From Prorocentrum cordatum (lineage: Eukaryota > Sar > Dinophyceae > Prorocentrales > Prorocentraceae), in contig CAUYUJ010015282.1 of the NCBI GenBank assembly GCA_963575745.1, forward strand, positions 1,187,651 to 1,251,650: a DNA stretch of 64,000 nucleotides. The letters are read 5' to 3'. The stretch's first letter is position 1; each line of letters opens with the position of its first letter. The translations under genes and the position numbers were made by a program. This document shows positions 10,886-19,673 of this stretch, piece after piece. The notes under the pieces are model-generated. The model did not search any database, had not been told where the DNA came from, and saw only the letters and a list, made by a program, of their open reading frames with translations.

Positions 10886-11325
10886 AACGTGCGTGTGAGT
10901 CTAAGCGGTGAAGTACCAGGAGTATGATTCAGTCTGCATATGAATGATCCCGCACATGAGGAACCCGAGTATCAGGAATATAAGAGCAAGTGCATACGAG
11001 TCTGAACGAGTCTGAATACGAGTGAGTCTACATGTGAGTGAGTCAGAAAATGACGACCTGATGGTGTGTGTGTGAGGTTCTCCGCGCGGTCAAAGTACTG
11101 ACAAGAACCCCATCCTCAGGAGATGGGGAAACATTGCATAGACATAATTTCTCGGAGGTCCGTGCGGATCTCTCGGATCGGCGTCAGGTCCCCCTGAGGG
11201 CGCCTCCGACGCCGCTCCTGGCGCGCTCCGCGCGCCAGGGAGTGTCCAGCGCCGACCCAAGGAATCCGCGCGGCTGAGAAGAATTATGTATATGCAGTTC
11301 TTTCTTTTTCTAAGAAGGGGGGCGG
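10886..11325. other. Gene-free stretch with GTGAGT repeats and a GC hairpin
   Basis: GAGTCTGAGT-type short repeats to 11055. A perfect 9-bp stem CTGGCGCGC/GCGCGCCAG with a 3-base loop lies at 11219-11239. The block around 11152-11200 (TCGGAGGTCCGTGCGGATC, then GGATCGG and CCCCCTGAGG) resembles 38980-39030. No gene seen. Confidence 0.6.
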
Positions 11326-11610
11326 GAGGAGAAGGGAGGAGGAATAGGAGGGATGAAGAGGAGGAGGAGGCGGCGGAGGAGGAGGAGAAAGAGGAGGAGG
11401 AGGAGAAGAAGGAGGAGGAGGAGGAGGAGGAGGAGGAGGAGGAGGTGTTGGAGGAATTGAAGGGAGTAGGAGGAGGAGGAGGAGGAGGAGGAGGAGGAGG
11501 AGGAGGAGGGGGAGTGAGGTGTGAGGAGTGAGGAGTGAGGAATGATGAGTGAGGAGTCGGGGGAGGAAGAGGAGAAGGAGGAAGTAGGAGGGGGAGGAAG
11601 AGGCATGATG
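11326..11610. repeat. (GGA)n purine tract
   Basis: GGA/GAGGAA units, purine on the + strand, nearly uninterrupted. Open frames across it are artefacts. Confidence 0.95.
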
Positions 11611-12645
11611 GAGGGAACAACAAAGGGTCGGCTTTCCTTCATCAGGTTGGGCCTTTGGGGGGCACTGGTTCGGGCCGTGGGGCCGCCCGAAATGATCATG
11701 GATTTAGGGCTGGTTCTCTGGCAACGTCTACTCCCCCTCTCCTCCCTCCTCCGCTTCCTCCTCCGTTTCCAGCTGGTCCTCCTCCTCGTCCGACATTCGT
11801 TGTCGTCCTCCTCCCTCCTGGGTTTCATATTGGTCCTGTGACAACGCAAACGCCCCCTCCCTCACCCTTCTCTGGCGGGGGAGAAGGATGAGGAGGAGGA
11901 AATGACCGGACGACGCGCTCCCTCCCACCCACCCAACCTCCCATGCCATTCCCCGTTCCTTATCATCCCCTCCTCTTGCTCTCTCCCTCCTGTCCCTTGC
12001 CTGCTTTCTTTTCACCACATCCCTCCCTCATCCCGTCATCTTCTCCACTCCCCTCCCCTGCCCTCCCTCCTTCGGTCCCTCCATCCCGCCCACCTCCCTG
12101 ACTGCCTTTACTCGTTTTCCCCTTCCTCCTTGACTCCACCACGTACAACTGGTCCACTACACCGCCGCCACCGCCGCTGCTCGCCACTCCGCCCCCAGCC
12201 ACCCATATCCCAGCCCTTCCACCCCTGGCCCCCCTCACTCCGCCCATTCTTCCCGCCTGACCCTTCCCAATAAGTCCTTCCCTCGCTCGCTCGCTCGCTC
12301 CCTGCCTTCCCGGCCCTCCCTCCACCTTATCCGTCCATCCTTCCTTTCATGCCTTCCCTCCTTCCGTCCTCCCGTCCCTGCTCCTTCAATTCCTGCCGTC
12401 GGAGCAATATTGGCGTGTTGGTTCGCAAGGGGCTCGCTCTTCTTGAGGTCGTTCCCCATGTGTTCAATACGGAGGTATTTCCCAACCGTCCTGCGTTGGG
12501 TTCCTCCCGCTTTGACTAGAGCGTTGCAGTCGCATGCCCTCGTCCTCCTCCTCCTCATCCTCCTCAACCTCCTCCTCCTCCTCCTCCTCCTCCTCCTCCT
12601 CCACCTCCTCCTCCCTCTCCCCCCCGTCATGCCTCCTCCTGCGCT
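11611..12645. other. Pyrimidine-rich gene-free stretch
   Basis: C/T-rich low-complexity DNA, with (CTCG)n near 12283-12300 and (TCC)n at 12541-12620. A short more complex piece (11640-11720, 12400-12530) shows no recognisable coding sequence. Confidence 0.6.
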
Positions 12646-13035
12646 GCTCCCTGGGAGGCTGCGACCTGCGCAACTGTCTCCAGTTTCGTGGGCTCCCAGG
12701 GGGCACGGTGGAGTAGGGGAGTAAAAAGACCCAGACTATACCTCGCAGCTCCCTGGAGGGTGGGTCTGCGAGCTGCGCAACTGTCGCCACTTTCGTGAAC
12801 TCCTGGGAGGCACGGCAGAGTAGGGGAGTAGACGGACCCAGATTATACATTGTTGCTCTCTGGGTGGCTGCGAGCTGCGCAACTGTCGCCACTCCCGTGG
12901 GCTCCTGGGAGGTCCAGCGGAGTCGGGGGCCACGCGCATCCAGCTGAGTCCTCGCAGCTCCCCTGGAGGCTACGAGCTGCGCAATTGTCGCCACTCTCGC
13001 GGGTTCATGGGAGGCACTGCGGAGATGAGGGCAGC
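12645..13035. repeat. ~104-bp tandem repeat, four copies
   Basis: CTGCGCAACTGTC recurs at 12666, 12773, 12875 and 12977. Each unit also has CTCCTGGGAGGC, GGGGAGTAGACGGACCCAGA and CTCCCTGGAGG segments. Confidence 0.9.
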
Positions 13036-13149
13036 CCCGATCGTTCATATCTGTCGATGTGTTTTTTTCCGTATGGAGCATTCATAAATCCATTCGCTTC
13101 GCGTGAAGAAGGGTTTGGGTACATCTCGGGTGAATAGTATTGGTGTCAC

Positions 13150-13515
13150 GCCCATCCTACTTCACTCACTCACTCTCCCGCCTCCCCCCTGTCGCTCACG
13201 TTCAGAGTCACCTATACGCAGTTGCTCTTCTTCCGACTCGCCCACCCAAATCTATTCATTCATATTCTTCGCTCACATTCGGACCCACTCATATTCAGAT
13301 TCCATCATACACAGGTTCACTCATCGTCTACCCAGTCGCTCACACTCCGACTGACTCGCACTCACATTAATTCGCTCAGCCTCTCGCACACGCAACACAC
13401 TCATATTCAGTCACAGTCAGAGTCACACACACACAGTTTCATTCGTGATCAGGCTCACTCCCACTCAGGCTCACCCATATTCAGACGCACTCACACTCAG
13501 TCCCACTCCTACAGC
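13150..13515. repeat. CACTCACATTCAGACTC-type short repeat
   Basis: Degenerate units, the reverse complement type of 9500-9780; same family again at 23395-23575 on the far side of the satellite. Confidence 0.8.
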
Positions 13516-13699
13516 CAAGCCGCATAATACGGATGCGCAACTTTCAGAAATTATCCGTGCATCCTTCCCCTTTTGCCCATCCTTGGCCCGCGCGTGTCGA
13601 CATGGGCTTACAAGGCCATTGCATCCATATCGTGCCTCCTTATCGAACGGGTTGATTGTAGTCAGACTCGCTCATACACATATTCGCTCGCGCTGTGAT

Positions 13700-15258
13700 T
13701 CCCCAGGCCCCTCGCGACGTAGCGGGTATGGCACTTGGGCTTCCCAGACTGGGGTTTTGAACGAAGTGTTGCACGGGTCCGTGCGCGCTTAGATTGGTGG
13801 GAGAATGTTTGTTCGCGGGAAGCCACGTGTCTATTGCCAGAGCCCCATGTTTGCCGCGATGTAGCAGGCATGGCGTTTGGGCCTGCCAGGGCGAGGGAAA
13901 GGCGACTTGGTGGGTTGCACTAGCCCGTTCACGCCCGCATGATTGGACATTCTCAGGCAGAGCGTCTGTTTTCGGGCAGTCGCTCATTTCTTTCCAAAGC
14001 CCCACGGCCATCGCGATGCAGCAGGCATGGCACTCAGGCTTTCAAAGGGGGGATGGACCTGGGGGGGGGGTGTCGTCGTGCCCGCTCGCGCTCAGGTAGT
14101 GTGACCTCATAGGTAGAACGCCTTGTTGTCGGAGAGGCGTGTACAGTCGGACCGAGGTAGAAGCTCGAGGCTGGCTCGCGGATGACACCCTAGGGTGTTT
14201 CGTGTGTGCTGGCTGCTCTTGTGTATCCTGGGGAGGGTACCATTGTATGTTATGTTCGTTTTGGCCGACGGAGGCTCTCATGTTCTTGGGGGGTGTTCTT
14301 CTGGCCCAGGTCCGATTGTATGCTTTTTTCAGAGCCGCGTGGCCACTTCGATGTAGCAGCCATGGCACTTGGGGCTCCCGAGGGGGGGGGGGGGGGCGCG
14401 CTCGCGCCAATATTGTTGGGACCTTCCAGGCAGAAGAGCGCTCGTGTTTGGGGGGGGGGTGGGGGGGCGCGCGTCACGTGTCAGAGCCCAAACGGTCACC
14501 GTGACGTAGCAGGCATAGCATTGTGGAGTTGGGGGTCAATCGCGCCCAGATTGGTGGAACCATTGCGGTGGAGCGCTTATTTTCGAAGCGGCATTTGACA
14601 GTTATGTCTTTCCCAAGCCCCAGGGTCGTCGCGATGTAGCAGGCTCGGCACCGCCCCCCCCCCCCCCCCCCCCCTCCCCCCCAAATGGGGGGTCGATTTG
14701 GGATGTTGCGCAGGCGCTACGATTGGTGGGACTTCTACCGTAGACGCACTAGCGGTGTGTTAGCTAACGGCGATGTAGGAACACCAAGTGCAGGAAGACG
14801 TGGTCCGTGGCCAAGCCGATTGTAGGAACGCGTGGTTCGTGTGTTCCTACAACTCGTTGTGTCGCTTTCGTTCGACACATTCGCACAGTTGAAATATAGG
14901 AAGCGTTTTTCGTGATTTCCTACAGTTTGTTTTGCGTGAGCTCGGTGTCACAAACACCAGATTCCCAACCGCACCGGTAACCAAGCACGCCGTTGGCGCG
15001 GCCTTGGTTCTAAGATAGCACACCGTGTTTCGGGGAAACATGTGTGTCTTCCCAGAGTCCCATGGTCACCGCGATGTAGCAGGCATAGCGCTAGGGGTCT
15101 CCCAACGGGGTGTCGACCGTGGACGGGTCCTTTCGTGCCCAGGTTCGCAGGGTTTTCAAGTAGAACCTTTGTTTGCGAGGAGACGCGTGCCTCTCTGCTG
15201 CAGAGCTCCATGATCATCTCGATGTAGCAGGCATGGTTGTTGCCCCCCCCCCACACAC
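13700..15258. repeat. ~150-bp satellite array, left part
   Basis: Diverged monomers are anchored by GATGTAGCAGGCATGGC at 13716, 13858, 14014, 14350, 14502, 14632, 15073 and 15220, mostly 130-156 bp apart or multiples of that. Between anchors runs GGGCCTCCCAGGGGG, an ACGGGCCCGTTCGCGCCCAG core, TTGGTGGGACC, then GCCACGTGTCT and CAGAGCCCC. Poly-G and poly-C runs occur at one fixed place in several monomers. The array is interrupted at 15259 by the retroelement and resumes at 22195. Confidence 0.85.
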
Positions 15259-15698
15259 ACACACTTGTGATGACTTAAGTTCGGAGTCACGTATTGATCA
15301 AGTTAATCGTCGTCGTCCCTTCCTCCAGTAGTGCCAGTCGGAGCGGTCCGCAGAGCGTAACTGAATGACCAACAACAAATGAAGCAAAAATACAGACGAA
15401 ATGTTTTCCTCAAGCAATCGTGCGAAAGGTGCCTGCGATGACAGAGGACCGAGAATCTCTGCGGCCCTGAGGCCTTGAGCGGCGCCCTAAACCCTCCGTC
15501 AACGGAGGCTCGAGAAGAAAGGCTATGGTGTGTGTGAGGCGGCAAGAGAAGGCAACTAGAGAAAACATGCAGGAAGACAACCTGAAATCTAGCTACGCAC
15601 ATACTGCATGTGTGGCTGGCCCCAAGACATCCCCTAGCTCGCAAGAGCCGAAAATGATGTCCTCACTGATTGTCAGAATTGAAACGCACACACACACA
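15259..15698 (-). repeat. 3' direct terminal repeat of the retroelement
   Basis: Downstream copy of the 440-bp repeat. It differs from the 5' copy by a handful of substitutions (for example around 15342, 15365-15372, 15412 and 15517) and no indels, so the two were made together or homogenised recently. It begins in (CA)n beside a C run. Confidence 0.95.
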
Positions 15699-15849
15699 AC
15701 CCGTCCAAACAGGTTCAGGGGAGGGAAAATGACAGCTGCGAAGATACTCAAGCCTCAGACGTGAAGCAGAGGCAGTCACACATCTGCAACAGGCATCGCT
15801 CAGAAGACAACGAAAAGGAGAAGCATACATAGGCATCGGGTTCACGGGT

Positions 15850-16269
15850 TTAGTGATGGAGCCACGCACAGAGCCCCACCAGGACGGGCTGCACCACGGC
15901 CGCGAACCAGGCCCATTTCTCACGATCATCGTACGCCGGAATGTTCAGAATGTGTGGAGTCTCAGCGTTCGGATCAGGAACACCAAGGTTACCCGTCACC
16001 AGAGAGCTAGCCCACGATCCAACTCCTGGCCACGTAAGGGCGGCAAATACGCGGAGCGCCAGGAAGGGAACGATGGCTACCACACGTTGAATAGAGAAAG
16101 TGAGAATCTCCTCTGCCGAAGTGCGAGCGAAGCCAATGAAGAGGCACGCCTGGTAAGCCGTCCAGCCGAAGATGACGAGGGGCACGAGCACACAGAAGAG
16201 GCGCACCATTGGCCAGACCACATCGTTCCAAGTTATCAGCAGGGAAGTGTCGAAGAAGGAAGCTTCCAT
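15850..16269 (-). CDS. Retroelement ORF, predicted membrane protein (139 aa)
   Basis: An ATG-initiated ORF on the element's sense strand, the last before the 3' terminal repeat. It starts 16 bases after the stop of the preceding ORF, in another frame. The protein has hydrophobic stretches at about residues 19-49 (LFCVLVPLVIFGWTAYQACLF), 60-80 (RVVAIVPFLALRVFAAL) and 122-137 (AWFAAVVQPVLVGLCAWL), so two to four membrane spans are likely. It is Trp-rich and ends in His-His. No known family is recognised, and no signal peptide, fusion or envelope features can be named. A membrane protein is unexpected in a Penelope-like element. It could be an element gene or a captured host fragment. Confidence 0.5.
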   Translation of the reverse strand: MEASFFDTSLLITWNDVVWPMVRLFCVLVPLVIFGWTAYQACLFIGFARTSAEEILTFSIQRVVAIVPFLALRVFAALTWPGVGSWASSLVTGNLGVPDPNAETPHILNIPAYDDREKWAWFAAVVQPVLVGLCAWLHH

Positions 16270-16287
16270 GGAAAACGGAGCGGGCGC

Positions 16288-16776
16288 TCATTGGAGGACG
16301 ATGTTTTGCTGGTCAGTGTGGGCCCACGAGCCGTTCTTCAGCAAGCCGGCATAGAGCATCTGGCCCACCTTGTTGAAGCTGCTGACGCTGGCAAGCTCGG
16401 CTTGCTGCATACCAAGGGCCTGAAGTTTGGTACCCCACTGTCCGACGGACTTGCATTCTGAAACCTGGGTCCACCACTCCGCGAAAGGAAGGGATGCGCC
16501 CTCGCTCATCGTGATCTCCTGGGCCAGCTGGGCCATGTTGGCGCGCGTGGCGCTGACCCCGAGCCGCTCCAGTGCGGAGCTGTGGGTGGCCGCGTTGATC
16601 GTGGAGCCGAACGTCGGGGTGTCATCGGCAGGCCCCTCCTCAGCGGGCGTGGATGCACGTGGTGGCATAGCTGAGGATCCTGGGCCCAGCGGAGACTCCG
16701 TCTGTCGCAAAGGCCTTGGTGGGGTAAGGAGGGCATCCCGATTCTGCTGCGGCATTCCCAACATGCGCTCCATCAT
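16288..16776 (-). CDS. Retroelement ORF, unknown (162 aa)
   Basis: Its ATG at 16776 overlaps the TGA of the preceding ORF (ATGATG/TGA overlap), so the two are one frameshift apart and may once have been a single reading frame. The product has a Pro/Thr/Ser-rich first half, followed by a compact region rich in Ala, Gln and Trp (AEWWTQVSECKSVGQWGTKL, about residues 100-125). No catalytic motif is seen. Its place between the RT tail and the membrane-like ORF suggests an accessory or structural role, but no function can be given. Confidence 0.45.
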   Translation of the reverse strand: MMERMLGMPQQNRDALLTPPRPLRQTESPLGPGSSAMPPRASTPAEEGPADDTPTFGSTINAATHSSALERLGVSATRANMAQLAQEITMSEGASLPFAEWWTQVSECKSVGQWGTKLQALGMQQAELASVSSFNKVGQMLYAGLLKNGSWAHTDQQNIVLQ

Positions 16777-17276
16777 CTCACGAGTCGCGCGGAGGAGATC
16801 TGCTGACCATGTTGATCAACTGTTGCCTGGATGCTGGTGATGCTGGCCTGCATCTGCTGGATCACTGGGTTGGACTCCAGGGAGCTTGCACCAGGCGCTG
16901 CACGAGAGCCTGATCCTGACGTCGGAGTGCCCGACCCAACGAGGCTGTGCAAGCGCTCCACCGTCTGCTGGAGCCTGGTATCCCCTGGAGCGTTGGTCTG
17001 CAGGACATCGGTCAGCGCCCTGACCAGGCCCCTTGCAGGTTCAGCCGCGCCCGGTGCTGCCGCCGTAGTCGAAGGCGCGGTCCAAGGTGGCGCGGGCGGC
17101 GCTGAGGCTGGGGGCGTAGAGCCGTTACCCTGGGGCTGGGGCTGCTGGGCCTGCGAGAGCGCGTGGCCCACCCGCGTGAGCTCACCCAGGGCCGCGACGT
17201 TGTCCATGACCGAGGTCATCTGGCCAAGCATGCCCGTGAAGCCTTGGCCGCCGCCACCGCCGCCACGATCATATCC
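16773..17276 (-). CDS. Retroelement ORF after in-frame TAG; Gly-, Gln- and Ala-rich
   Basis: This frame is continuous with the RT ORF: the RT ends at TAG (17277-17279) and the same frame stays open for 167 more codons. It begins with a Gly run (GYDRGGGGGGQGF) that continues the Gly/Arg/Tyr-rich RT tail (GGPYGGPYAPRYSGPRQRN). A helical, Gln-rich part follows (TSVMDNVAALGELTRVGHAL; QMQASITSIQATVDQHGQQ), which may form a coiled coil. The low-complexity linker crossing the stop suggests it was originally part of the RT polyprotein. Whether TAG is read through or is a lethal mutation cannot be told. Confidence 0.5.
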   Translation of the reverse strand, partial: GYDRGGGGGGQGFTGMLGQMTSVMDNVAALGELTRVGHALSQAQQPQPQGNGSTPPASAPPAPPWTAPSTTAAAPGAAEPARGLVRALTDVLQTNAPGDTRLQQTVERLHSLVGSGTPTSGSGSRAAPGASSLESNPVIQQMQASITSIQATVDQHGQQISSARLVR

Positions 17277-19673
17277 CTAGTTCCGCTGCCGGGGGCCGCT
17301 GTAGCGCGGGGCGTATGGGCCACCATAGGGACCACCAGCACTCCCAGACTTGCCACCCTTGCCGTGACCCTTGTTGCGCCACGAGCTGAACATCGGCACG
17401 GGTGAGGGCTGGGTCAAGCTCGAAGGCGCACTCAAGGGTGGACTCGATCCTTGGTTTGGAAGGCTTTGAGAGAAAAAGGCTACAAGCAAATCGGGTGAGG
17501 TTCGCAGACTTCTGGAAGTGTAGAGTACGAGTTGAATCGCTGTCTGGCTTATCTCCATGAACTTAGAAGGTGGTGCTATAGAATGCCAGACCCTTCGAAT
17601 ATGCTTCTCATGATAACCCAACCGAAGATACATCAAAACATCAGCAGATACCAAGACCAACCAGTTAAACGCACACACTTTTAAGTTGCGCCATCGTTGC
17701 AAGCGTCCGCGCAGTTCGGCTCGGTGCTGTTGAAGTTGACTAGGGGTGGACGAGCCTAGAAAAGGAAGGATCGACTGCTTAGCGAGGGGCGTGATGTTGC
17801 CTGTGAACGCATATGCCTCATTCTTGTGTATGATATACGTGTGAGCCGAAGTGAGGGTAAGGAATATGGTGGCCTCGAGGTATGGAACGGTGACCGTGCG
17901 TGCATTAGGATATACGGAGTCGGTGAAATCGAACTTTACCGTGCAGCCATAGACGTGCTGGACCATACGTTTAAGACACCGACTGCAGCACACCTTGGAC
18001 GCTAGTATGATGTCATCCACATATCTGCCTGTAGCCACATACCGACGACGCCTGGGGAACTTCTTGTCAGACTGGAATTCCAGATCACTCAGCAGCGTGT
18101 GCAATACGGCCCCGCTAAGGGGGCCTCCGATCGGGATGCCCCGAACTTGTTGAACGACGAGGCCACAGATAACAAACAATATCATACCTAGGAAGCCCTC
18201 AAGAGCCCGACGGATACTTTTAAGAAACCACACAGTACGGTCCCACAGGCGCTGATCCGCTCCACCACCGAAGAAGACGTGAGATCGCTGAGTACGCATG
18301 ACCGTGACACAGCGTTGTTTTTTCTCCGACTCCAGCTGGTCGAGCAAGCGGTCGAGGCAATCGTAAATGCGGTCGAGGGCGATGGCTTCGTAAGCCTGGC
18401 CCGCATCCCCGACCACTAGACCTGGGCTGAGCATGCAGAGGCCACATCCTCGGCAGCAGCACGGTTCGCCCGACGGGTGAGAAGCCAGCTGAGTGAACTG
18501 CGCCACGAAGCTGGGCACTGCCGTGTCTAAAGACGTGAAAGCCCAAACTGGATACATTTGGTTCGCCAGGAAGGTGAGAGCACGGCTGAGGGAGCGATAC
18601 AACATGCGGGATGGAAGGCGGACAAAGCTGCATATGTTACGAAAACAACTGTGTTGAGATTTGGTACATTTATGACGACCTCCATCGGGTACCGAAGCCC
18701 CTCCATCCCAGCACTCCAACTTACTCGTACTGTAAACGTAGGGAAGATGTCCTTGGTTAAGTGCCCCCTCCCCACGTGCTCGCATAGACTTGGGGATGGT
18801 GTAGTCATAGAGCAGGCGATACCAAGATAGCATAGCATCAACCGACGTGTTAACCAGACGCCATCGATCATGGGCATGACGAAGCATACAAAGCCACCGA
18901 GCTAGCTGGTATAAGCTGTTGACCCGCCACAAAGTGTTTGGGTCCTTATCTTCAACCGTAAAGCAGGTCCCGCAGGGCCCTCCAGAGGCTCGGTCCTCAA
19001 ATTGTTTGCGAGTCTCCGTTGCGTCACGATAGCGTCGTTCGTCATGGGTGGGTTGCGGAGTGGGGCGTTGACGAGGGGGGCGATACGGCGGGTAGACGTT
19101 CCGATCCAGGCCTTGGGAGCCAAGCCAGCGTTTACATGATAACATAGTAGTGTCACGATATGGGGTAGATTGTGTGAGTAAAGGTATGCGACCGTTAAGA
19201 GGGACTCGCTGCACATCATCACCACGAGCGGCAGCGGCAAAGTCCGACATGCGGGGGCGACCGAGCTCCGTGAACTCAGTCTGGCGAAAGGCTCGCGTGA
19301 TGTCAGTAAAACGCTTGCGTATTGTGAGCACAGGACGAGGCATCAGACGCATAGAGCGGACCGCCCAGTTGGCCCAAGCTGGCCTGGTTGGGCGGGCCTG
19401 CTGGATGACCTGAGCCAGCCATCGCCGAACACGTTGGGCCTCCCAAGCGTCATCAACTTTAATAATCTTTTCACCTGGCTTGGGAAGACCAACTGAATGC
19501 AAGCGCGAAGCAAGTGCAGACCTCACTCGAATTCGGTCCATCCAGTGGGGAAAAAGAGTACTGAACTCCCACAAGGTGTAGAGGTAGTCTGTGCCGAACT
19601 TACGCCGGCGACGCACGAGATCCCAATCGACTTCATTGGTGGATAAAGCAAGCCATCTAAGGAGTAGGAGCAA
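17277..19673 (-). CDS. Reverse transcriptase of the Penelope-like element
   Basis: About 800 codons open. RT landmarks in order are: FTVEDKDPNTLWRV (residues 238-251), a Cys cluster CCCRGCGLC (405-413), GDAGQAYEAI with the motif A Asp (422-431), QVRGIPIGGPLSGAV (motif B, 509-523), GRYVDDIILAS (motif C, 549-559) and YLEATIFLT (598-606). The YVDD box, the PIGGPLSG form of motif B and the YLE motif separate it from the FADD-type LINE RTs elsewhere in the window. The tail is rich in Gly, Tyr and Arg. The open frame starts after a TGA at 19713-19715 and overlaps the GIY-YIG ORF in another frame; the likely frameshift is near 19665-19680. The first in-frame ATG is at residue 45. It catalyses cDNA synthesis for transposition. 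Confidence 0.85.
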   Translation of the reverse strand: MLLLLRWLALSTNEVDWDLVRRRRKFGTDYLYTLWEFSTLFPHWMDRIRVRSALASRLHSVGLPKPGEKIIKVDDAWEAQRVRRWLAQVIQQARPTRPAWANWAVRSMRLMPRPVLTIRKRFTDITRAFRQTEFTELGRPRMSDFAAAARGDDVQRVPLNGRIPLLTQSTPYRDTTMLSCKRWLGSQGLDRNVYPPYRPPRQRPTPQPTHDERRYRDATETRKQFEDRASGGPCGTCFTVEDKDPNTLWRVNSLYQLARWLCMLRHAHDRWRLVNTSVDAMLSWYRLLYDYTIPKSMRARGEGALNQGHLPYVYSTSKLECWDGGASVPDGGRHKCTKSQHSCFRNICSFVRLPSRMLYRSLSRALTFLANQMYPVWAFTSLDTAVPSFVAQFTQLASHPSGEPCCCRGCGLCMLSPGLVVGDAGQAYEAIALDRIYDCLDRLLDQLESEKKQRCVTVMRTQRSHVFFGGGADQRLWDRTVWFLKSIRRALEGFLGMILFVICGLVVQQVRGIPIGGPLSGAVLHTLLSDLEFQSDKKFPRRRRYVATGRYVDDIILASKVCCSRCLKRMVQHVYGCTVKFDFTDSVYPNARTVTVPYLEATIFLTLTSAHTYIIHKNEAYAFTGNITPLAKQSILPFLGSSTPSQLQQHRAELRGRLQRWRNLKVCAFNWLVLVSADVLMYLRLGYHEKHIRRVWHSIAPPSKFMEISQTAIQLVLYTSRSLRTSPDLLVAFFSQSLPNQGSSPPLSAPSSLTQPSPVPMFSSWRNKGHGKGGKSGSAGGPYGGPYAPRYSGPRQRN

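Noticed and set aside
13700-15240. CRISPR-like array (regular ~150-bp anchors)
   Set aside because: Monomers are similar along their length with no unique spacers, and the genome is eukaryotic.
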